Below, piece by piece: positions 59,101 through 64,000 of a stretch of 64,000 nt of DNA. The stretch's first letter is position 1. Every line of letters starts with the position of its first letter. The stretch lies in the NCBI RefSeq assembly GCF_002261265.1, contig NZ_NEVK01000006.1, forward strand, positions 434,001 to 498,000, in the 5' to 3' direction. The stretch comes from Bordetella genomosp. 7. Its GTDB lineage: Bacteria > Pseudomonadota > Gammaproteobacteria > Burkholderiales > Burkholderiaceae_B. The translations under genes and the position numbers were made by a program. The notes under the pieces were generated by a model. That model searched no databases and was not told the origin of the DNA. It worked only from the letters and a program-made list of their open reading frames with translations.

Positions 59101-59599
59101 AGTCGTCGGCCAAGGCCACCGTGGCCCGTGCGGCGGCTTCGTAGTGCGCCTGCGCGTCGTCGGCAATGTCGGGCATGCCGCCAAGCTCGGACAGCCACGG
59201 CATGCCGCGCACCAGCCCGGCGCAGAACGAATCGATGGTGCGGATGGCCAGGCGGGCCGGGTGTTGCAGCAGCTTCCAGCCGAGTTCGTCATTGCGTTGC
59301 AACGCCGCGCGCGCCAGTTGCCAGCTGCGGCGGCCGTGCTCGGTGTCGGGCATGGGGCCGCCGCCGTCGCGCAGCTTGCCCAGCACCCGGGCGTGCATTT
59401 CCGATGCCGCCTTGCGGGTGAAGGTGATGGCCACGATTTCCTCGGGCCGGTTCACGGTGGCCAGCAATGCCAGGATGCGGTCGGTAAGCAGTTCGGTCTT
59501 GCCGGAACCGGCCGGCGCCTGCACCAGGAAGGAGGCGGACGGGTCCAGGGCGCGTGCGCGCGCCGCGTGGTCGGAAGGCTGGCGGGCGGATACCGTCAT
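56165..59599 (-). CDS. UvrD/RecB-like helicase-nuclease (AddA-like)
   Basis: Large subunit of 1144 residues for double-strand-break end processing. The superfamily-1A helicase has Walker A FLVQAPAGSGKTELLTDRIL (about 24-43), motif Ia AITFTRKAASEMHARV, motif II HLLIDEFQDTSLTQIHL, motif III FLVGDPMQSIYRFRKAE, and motif V/VI EIMTMHKSKGLQFDTVI and LLYVAATRARHRLHLVG. A PD-(D/E)XK nuclease lies at the C-terminus (VIDLALSTEDGWLIVDYKTA). Its ATG overlaps the stop of the preceding nuclease gene, so the two subunits are co-translated, like AddB-AddA. The substitution for RecBCD is inferred. Confidence 0.88.
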   Translation of the reverse strand: MTVSARQPSDHAARARALDPSASFLVQAPAGSGKTELLTDRILALLATVNRPEEIVAITFTRKAASEMHARVLGKLRDGGGPMPDTEHGRRSWQLARAALQRNDELGWKLLQHPARLAIRTIDSFCAGLVRGMPWLSELGGMPDIADDAQAHYEAAARATVALADDFEAVRILLAHLDVDTQAAVEAIAAMLGQRDQWLPLLSRGSDREALQGALAEAIGEDLRALASAMPLGWQDALRGPARMAAAVLDESGPGHVLDALRDWSEPLEPHAAALDKWKAVRCLLLTGEGKLRRALNKNLGFPPKCAHKTALTQWLDAADPQAAWIWMLDAVDTVPPAEFTDTQWRVLGAQLMTLKLAVAQLHLRFAETREVDFIEIAQRAVHALGSADDPGELLLKLDASIRHLLIDEFQDTSLTQIHLLATLTAGWQPDDGRTLFLVGDPMQSIYRFRKAEVGLFLQAAEQGVGEITPAFLQLTDNFRSQAGVVEWVNATFRGLLPARNDAAAGAIAYTDSAAFNEQLPGEPVCFHPAFSADGPAGADAAAQALTVQLVRRALDERDPASRHPVAILVRARGHLGQLVRKLTQAGIRCRAVDLVPLAQRHVVSDLVQLLRALAHPADRMAWLSVLRAPWCGLTLHSLHALFGHDPATPVPVLLADALRAPQPAAQPVNAGQGLPLWDAPQVQPCRARQVLAADEYARVRHVAPILLDSSNASGAMPLAAWLESLWRRLGGPALYASPSAAEDAESLFRLVERLAPHGGLDPARLDAALARLYAAPEAADDDAGVVEIMTMHKSKGLQFDTVILYGLHKAPRAERPPLVSFEQTGERVLFGPVKPRADKDADPVSRYLGLREKRRAAYETDRLLYVAATRARHRLHLVGNVVVDRATGQAKPPPPASLLGRLWEWLPADKKSPPPGWQDDAPAADAAAASMGEPLRRLASEAIVALDQQRHATGNPGFAIGAPAQGGEHPSWQLDTAHDAAIGTLAHAWLARIGQDGVDAWPAEALRRYLPVMQKQLTRAGLPAAQAPDAALAVLDTLLATLAHERGRWLLSQSAARREWPLIDATGRVSVIDLALSTEDGWLIVDYKTARPHPDELPEQFASRMRERHAEQLARYCAQVTALDQRPARAALYFPRARLWIDI

Positions 59600-62274
59600 T
59601 CCGCGTCCTCGTCGTCTTCAAGATGCAGCCGCAGGAACGGCATGGCGTCGCAGTATTTCAGGTCGTTGGGGCTATAGACCACGTTGGCCGCGTATCCCGA
59701 TGCGTATTCGTCGGCCAGGTTTTCGACGGCGGTGCGCCAGCGCAGCAGGATGTCGCGCCATTGCTGGCCCTCGAAACCCTTGCTGGCGTCGGCCATGCGC
59801 ACGCCCTGCAGGCCCAGGTCGGCATCGGCCAGCCCCACGGCGGCAACCTGGCGCGCGTGCACCTGCGCCAGCACCAGCGCCGCCACGTCGGCGTCCGGCG
59901 TGTCGCCCGACAGCACCGAGGCGTAGAACGGCAATTGCAGGTTCACCGGCCGCGCACGCGCCCAGTCGGATTCCGGGTTGCCCGGCGCCATGCCTGTTTT
60001 GTAGTCGAGGATCACCGCGCGGCCATCGGTCAGCCGGTCCAGCCGGTCCAGGCGGACGGTAAGGGTGAGCGGGCCGCGCGACCATTGGTGGGTTTCTTCT
60101 ACCTGCGCAACCTCGAAAGGCACCCGCCGGGCCTCCAGGTCGAACCAGTTCCACAGCACCGTGCCGGCGCGCTCGCACTCCAGTTCACGCAGGGCGGGCG
60201 GATAGGCCTGCAGCTCTTCTTCGGCGGCCTGCTCTACCGCCTGCGCAAGCAGGGCCTGCAGCCGGCCTTGCCGCAGGGCTTCGTGCAGAGGGTCTTGCCC
60301 GGGCAGCATGCGCCATACAAGTTCCAGGGCGCGGTGCAGGAATTGCCCGCGCACATTCTGATTGGCGGCATCGGCATAATCGGCCAGGGCGCGGGCGCCG
60401 AGACGGTGGCGCACAAACGCCCACAGCGGGTTGCGCGCCTGGGTGTCGAGCACATCCAGCCCGCCCCTGGCGCCGGCGTGCGCCGCATCCGGCGCGACCG
60501 GGGCCAGCGCGGGGCCGCGCTCGTCGTCGAGCACCTGCTGCGGCAGCGGCGCCGCGGCCGGCGGGGCCGGCGCCTGCCATGCCATGGCCGGCACATCGGC
60601 GATCAATGGCGACGGGCGCAACTCGCGCTCTCCGTCCAGGTGGGCATGGCTGACGACGACTTCCGGGGCGCAACGGCACAACGCGGCGTACAGCGCCTCG
60701 GCCCACTGCCGTTCGCGCTCGGGCGTGGCGCGGGGCGCCCCCGCCTGACGCAGCACGTTCAGGGGCAGCAGCGGATTGGGCTGGGGCGTGGCGGGCAGCA
60801 CATCGTCGGTAAGCCCGAGGATCCAGATGCCATCCCAGTGCCCGCCTTCGGCTTCGAGCAGCCCCAGTACGTCGAGCCGGGCCAGCGGATCGCGCTGGGG
60901 CTGGAATGCCGACGCGGCCGCCGCATTGGCGAGCAGGCGCACGGCGGCCCGGCCGTCCAGCGGCCCGGCGGCGGGAGCCAGCGCCGCATAGCGCCCCAGC
61001 AGTTCGCCAAAGGCCCCCATGACCTGGTAACCCACGCTATCCAGGGCGCGTTCGCCGGGGAACCCCAGCGCCACCAGCGCCGCGCGGATGACGGGCATCC
61101 AGAGGTCGGCCGTGGCGGCATCGCCCGCCTGCTGCCAGATCTGCATGGCATGCGGCCACGCCGCGGCCAGCGCGGTGTCATCGGCCAGGTCGCGCTGCCA
61201 GCGCGCCGCGTCGATGCGGGCGCGGGCCTGCCGGCGCCAGCGGGCGTCGATGGCGGCCAGCCGCGCCAGATCCCGCCGGTCGCCGGCGCAATGGCCCGCG
61301 AGCAAAGCCGCGCCCAGCACCGGGGCGTCGGCCTCGCCCGCGTATGCCATGTCGGCCAGCGCGCGCAGCCACGCGAGGGCGGCGCGCACGGCCGGCCATT
61401 CGGTCAGCGGCCGCCCCACCGCCACGTTGAATGCATGCCCGCCGGGCGCCAGGGCCTGGCCCACCACGCGCCGCGCGAACGGCGATTCGTCCTGAAGTTG
61501 GGCCGACACGATGGCGTAACGTCCGGTGGGCTGGCCAGCCAGCCGCTCGGCGGCCCAGGCAGCGGCGGCCCGCCATTCGGCGCCCCGGTCGGCCGCGCCG
61601 TAGCGCAGTGGCCGCGACGGCTCGCCCGCGGCTTCGCCCAGCCAGGCCAGGGCGGCGCCACCCCGTTCGAATGCCTGCAACAGCGTGGAAAACCGCGGCG
61701 AAATATCCGTAAATCCCGCCAGCACCAGATGGCCGGGCGCGGCCAGCGAGCCCTGTTGCAGGGCCTGCACGACGCGCGCGTAAGCCAGGTTGGCGTCCTC
61801 GGCGTCGATGTCGGCGAGCCGCGCACGATAGCGGCGGCGCCAACGCGTAAAGCCCCGGTATTCGTCGGTGTCGGAACCCGGCGGCACCTGCAGGCGCCAT
61901 TCGTCCATGAGTGAATCGGCATCCATCGCCAGCGCGGCGGCCTGCGCGGTATCGAGCAGCACGCGGCCGGCTTCTTCGGCGCCGATGGCATCGGCCCACA
62001 CCATCTGCGCCGCGAAGGTATCCAGGCGATAGGCCGACAAGCCCGCGCCCGGCGTGAACGCCAGCGCGTCGGCCGATTCGGCGATCCAGGCGGCCAGCGG
62101 CAATACGCGCGGCAGTTCGCTGACCTGGCGCTCCCGGCGCAGTTGCGCGGCGAGATCCAGTGTCAGGCGCCGCGCGAGCCGGTTGTTCACGGTGAGCACG
62201 AGCGTATGCGCGGCCGGCAATTGGCCGGCCTGCTCCAGCGAAATCAGCGTGCGGGATGCCGGGGGGTAAGACAT
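59596..62274 (-). CDS. AddB-like PD-(D/E)XK nuclease (DNA repair protein)
   Basis: 892 residues, of the betaproteobacterial 'probable DNA repair protein' type that pairs with the UvrD-like gene. The N-terminal part resembles an inactive helicase: TLVLTVNNRLARRLTLDLAA replaces a Walker A. The C-terminal nuclease domain has GQFLHRALELVW and RLDRLDRLTDGRAVILDYKT (Asp...Asp-Tyr-Lys). AddB's four-Cys iron-sulfur cluster is not evident. Start ATG 62272-62274 is used; another ATG three codons upstream (62281-62283) is equally possible, and neither has a strong ribosome site. It overlaps the helicase gene as ATGA. Confidence 0.85.
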   Translation of the reverse strand: MSYPPASRTLISLEQAGQLPAAHTLVLTVNNRLARRLTLDLAAQLRRERQVSELPRVLPLAAWIAESADALAFTPGAGLSAYRLDTFAAQMVWADAIGAEEAGRVLLDTAQAAALAMDADSLMDEWRLQVPPGSDTDEYRGFTRWRRRYRARLADIDAEDANLAYARVVQALQQGSLAAPGHLVLAGFTDISPRFSTLLQAFERGGAALAWLGEAAGEPSRPLRYGAADRGAEWRAAAAWAAERLAGQPTGRYAIVSAQLQDESPFARRVVGQALAPGGHAFNVAVGRPLTEWPAVRAALAWLRALADMAYAGEADAPVLGAALLAGHCAGDRRDLARLAAIDARWRRQARARIDAARWQRDLADDTALAAAWPHAMQIWQQAGDAATADLWMPVIRAALVALGFPGERALDSVGYQVMGAFGELLGRYAALAPAAGPLDGRAAVRLLANAAAASAFQPQRDPLARLDVLGLLEAEGGHWDGIWILGLTDDVLPATPQPNPLLPLNVLRQAGAPRATPERERQWAEALYAALCRCAPEVVVSHAHLDGERELRPSPLIADVPAMAWQAPAPPAAAPLPQQVLDDERGPALAPVAPDAAHAGARGGLDVLDTQARNPLWAFVRHRLGARALADYADAANQNVRGQFLHRALELVWRMLPGQDPLHEALRQGRLQALLAQAVEQAAEEELQAYPPALRELECERAGTVLWNWFDLEARRVPFEVAQVEETHQWSRGPLTLTVRLDRLDRLTDGRAVILDYKTGMAPGNPESDWARARPVNLQLPFYASVLSGDTPDADVAALVLAQVHARQVAAVGLADADLGLQGVRMADASKGFEGQQWRDILLRWRTAVENLADEYASGYAANVVYSPNDLKYCDAMPFLRLHLEDDEDAE

Positions 62275-62326
62275 GTCGGGCATGGAGTTGGCACAGAGCG
62301 CCAAGGATAACCGGACGGTACGGCGG

Positions 62327-62458
62327 TCAGAAGCCGCACATGGCGGCCAGCGTCTCCCAATTGAGGCGCAGGCCGGGCATGGTGTAACCCAGGAAGCCCA
62401 GCGCAAGCACGGCAACCAGGGCGATACCGCCCAGAATCCGCCAAGTCTTGCGCGCCAT
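62327..62458 (-). CDS. 43-residue single-pass membrane protein
   Basis: Small frame starting ATG 62456-62458, three bases after the MFS stop codon, and ending with TGA at 62327. It reads MARKTWRILGGIALVAVLAL in its first half, a basic N-terminus followed by one hydrophobic helix (about 9-27), then GLRLNWETLAAMCGF. Codon use is as in neighbours. Its tight spacing between the MFS gene and the nuclease gene suggests a real operon member, perhaps an accessory of the transporter. No family is recognised. Confidence 0.65.
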   Translation of the reverse strand: MARKTWRILGGIALVAVLALGFLGYTMPGLRLNWETLAAMCGF

Positions 62459-62461
62459 GGC

Positions 62462-63688
62462 TCAGGCCGCCTGGGGCACCCGCGGCGCGAGCGGCTGCTC
62501 GCGCACGGGCAGGCACAACAGCGCCGCCACAACGGCCAGCGCCACGCCTATCCACCACATCAGATCGTAATTGCCCGTGCTGGCGTATATGTAGCCGCCC
62601 AGCCAGACCCCGATGAAGCTGCCCACCTGGTGGCCCAGGAAGGCAATGCCCGAGAGCGTGGCGGCATAGCGCAGCCCGTAGATCTGCGCAATGAGCCCCT
62701 GGGTGAGCGGCACAGTGCCCAGCCAGAACAGGCCCATCCAGGCCGCGAACACGTACAGTACCCAGGGCGCCAGCGGCACCGCCAGCAGCAACAGCATGCC
62801 GAACGCGCGCAACCCGTACACACCGGCCAGCAGCAGTTTCTTGCTGTGGTGGCCGCCCAGCTTGCCGGCATAGAAAGAACCCACCACGTTGAACAAGCCG
62901 ATCAGCGCGATGGCCGTGGCCCCGTGGCTGGCATTGAGCCCGCCATCGGTCACGTAGGCCGGCAGGTGCAGCGTGATGAAAGCCGTGTGGAAACCGCAGA
63001 CAAAATAGCTGCCATAGAGAAAGTGGAAGGACGGATGCTGCATGGCCTGCCGCACCGCTGCCGACAAAGACTGCCCGCCGGCGTGCGCCCCCGGCTTGCC
63101 GCGCAGGAAATAAGCCAGCGGCATGCCCGCGGCCACCAGCAGCGACAGCGCCCACAGTGCGCCCGTCCAGTCGAGGCCGCCGATCAGCAGCTGGCCGGCC
63201 GGCACCACCAGGAACTGCCCCATCGAACCGCCCGCGCTGGCAATGCCCATGGCCGTGCTGCGGTAGGCGGCCGGGACAGAACGCGCCACCACGGGCAGGA
63301 TGACAGGGAAAGTGGTGCCGGCCTGACCCAGCCCCACCAGTACGCCGGCCGTCATGTACAGGCTGAATTCGTCGGTCGCGAAGCGCGTGCCTATCATGCC
63401 GGCCGCATACAGCAAGGCCCCCAGTGTCACGGTGCGGCCCGATCCGTAGCGGTCGGCGAGCATGCCCATCAGGATGCTGGCCCCGCCCCACACAAGATTC
63501 TGCAGGGCGAACGCCATGGAAAAGACATCGCGCCCCCAACCCTGGGCCAGCCCCATGGGTTGCATGAACAGGCCGAAAGTGGCGCGCACGCCCATGGCGA
63601 GCAGCACGACCAGCGTCCCCAGCAGCACGGTACGCAACGATATGGATTCGGGGTGGGACATCTGGCCTGCCTGGGAGTGGTTCGACAT
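62462..63688 (-). CDS. Major facilitator superfamily transporter (OxlT/MCT-like)
   Basis: Twelve-helix secondary transporter of 408 residues. The first helix region is LRTVLLGTLVVLLAMGVRAT, the MFS loop signature appears as GMLADRYGSGRTVTLGALLY (between helices 2 and 3), and the second half has GKLGGHHSKKLLLAGVYGLR. It resembles the oxalate/formate or monocarboxylate-type branch; the substrate is not deducible. ATG 63686-63688 is used; the upstream frame is open but not similar. It is followed by the small membrane protein and the helicase/nuclease pair. Confidence 0.87.
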   Translation of the reverse strand: MSNHSQAGQMSHPESISLRTVLLGTLVVLLAMGVRATFGLFMQPMGLAQGWGRDVFSMAFALQNLVWGGASILMGMLADRYGSGRTVTLGALLYAAGMIGTRFATDEFSLYMTAGVLVGLGQAGTTFPVILPVVARSVPAAYRSTAMGIASAGGSMGQFLVVPAGQLLIGGLDWTGALWALSLLVAAGMPLAYFLRGKPGAHAGGQSLSAAVRQAMQHPSFHFLYGSYFVCGFHTAFITLHLPAYVTDGGLNASHGATAIALIGLFNVVGSFYAGKLGGHHSKKLLLAGVYGLRAFGMLLLLAVPLAPWVLYVFAAWMGLFWLGTVPLTQGLIAQIYGLRYAATLSGIAFLGHQVGSFIGVWLGGYIYASTGNYDLMWWIGVALAVVAALLCLPVREQPLAPRVPQAA

Positions 63689-63849
63689 GCGGAAGACCCC
63701 GCACGGCGGGGATCGGCATCCGTGATGATATACAAGTCTGGCTCTTGTGGATGCCCCGCGGGCCCGCGCAACGCCGTACAGCGGCATAAGCCGATGCTAG
63801 AATTCCGATCTTGCCCGCAGCCTGCGCACGGCTGCCGATCGCCTGGCAA

Positions 63850-63924
63850 CTCGCCGTAGTTAAATGGATATAACCGGCCCCTCCTAAGGGTCAATTGGTG
63901 GTTCGATTCCACCCGGCGAGGCCA
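63850..63924 (+). tRNA. argW: tRNA-Arg (anticodon CCU)
   Basis: 75 bases. The acceptor arms CTCGCCG (63850-63856) and CGGCGAG (63914-63920) pair perfectly. The anticodon stem GGCCC/GGGTC encloses CTCCTAA with anticodon CCT, and the T-arm is GTGG-TTCGATT-CCACC-like. CCA is encoded at 63922-63924. The symbol follows the E. coli tRNA-Arg(CCU) gene name. tRNA-Arg(CCU) is a frequent integrase attachment gene. Confidence 0.93.
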
Positions 63925-63969
63925 TCCCCACCCCCGTGTTGCGCCCCGGCTATCGCGCCCACCCGCCCC

Positions 63970-63986
63970 ACAGTTAAAAAAACTGT
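63970..63986. repeat. A-loop hairpin at the right edge
   Basis: ACAGTT (63970-63975) and AACTGT (63981-63986) pair around AAAAA and are followed by TTTAAATC. It could be the tRNA-Arg terminator, although the T run is short, or lie in the first bases of an inserted element. Confidence 0.35.
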
Positions 63987-64000
63987 TTAAATCTGGCGCG

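Noticed and set aside
57173-59677. An 834-codon open frame on the plus strand opposite the helicase gene
   Set aside because: It mirrors the minus-strand gene codon for codon in a high-GC context, has no recognisable domain, and the minus strand shows complete helicase and nuclease motifs.

Overview
The window is GC-rich DNA from a betaproteobacterium of the Alcaligenaceae, most like Bordetella or Achromobacter. The evidence is the Bordetella-type bpsABCD exopolysaccharide operon, a Bug-family periplasmic receptor next to CoA-transferase genes, a proteobacterial recR-ybaB-dnaX-ffs block, a paired UvrD-like helicase/nuclease operon and very high GC3. The species cannot be fixed from sequence alone; a Bordetella petrii-like environmental strain is a reasonable guess. 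Almost everything is chromosomal core or catabolic DNA. The one clearly foreign-looking stretch is about 4.6-5.9 kb.

Layout. 1-3180: branched-chain 2-oxoacid dehydrogenase operon (E1 alpha, E1 beta, E2; E2 runs off the left edge). 3.5-4.4 kb: Hsp15 and an MgtC-like protein. 4.55-5.9 kb: tRNA-Pro(UGG), then an antitoxin/Doc toxin pair, a wrecked IS3-type transposase and a strong terminator, which together look like an insertion scar. 6.0-17.1 kb: a biofilm block. On the plus strand are a two-component system (REC-AraC regulator plus 7-TM histidine kinase), a GGDEF diguanylate cyclase with an I-site and a short degenerate DltA-like adenylate-forming protein. Facing them on the minus strand is bpsABCD (poly-N-acetylglucosamine export, de-acetylation and synthesis). 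17.3-21.9 kb: a nitroreductase, then a Bug receptor/enoyl-CoA hydratase/CoA-transferase operon divergent from its probable GntR regulator, with a near-perfect palindromic operator between them.

22.0-29.9 kb: a phosphate block. A 44-bp tandem repeat is followed by pstSCAB behind a recognisable Pho box, then ppk and ppx divergently transcribed. 29.9-33.0 kb: an OlsB-like acyltransferase, then a MarR regulator divergent from an EamA exporter and a nitroreductase, with twin operator palindromes. 33.1-39.6 kb: housekeeping genes glmM, folP, ftsH, rlmE, yhbY, a small unassigned frame, and greA with an attenuator-like leader hairpin. 39.9-46.9 kb: a RutG-type pyrimidine permease, a structured inverted repeat, a short-chain dehydrogenase, and carB/carA. 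The permease and carAB supply pyrimidines by uptake and by synthesis.

47.1-52.7 kb: transaldolase, then an operon of CaiB-type CoA-transferase, NitT/TauT-type ABC transporter (receptor, ATPase, permease) and a carboxymuconolactone-decarboxylase-fold protein, probably for uptake and activation of an organic acid. 52.7-56.1 kb: recR, ybaB, dnaX and the 4.5S SRP RNA. 56.2-63.7 kb: a two-subunit helicase/nuclease pair, a 43-residue membrane protein and an MFS transporter. The window ends just after tRNA-Arg(CCU), a common island attachment gene, where the sequence turns A/T-rich.

No CRISPR array, prophage or complete insertion sequence is present. The best leads for something undescribed are the DltA-like pseudo-adenylating protein in the c-di-GMP/Bps block, the three-way inverted repeat at 41.4-41.6 kb, the double hairpin beside ffs, and the unfamiliar antitoxin paired with Doc.
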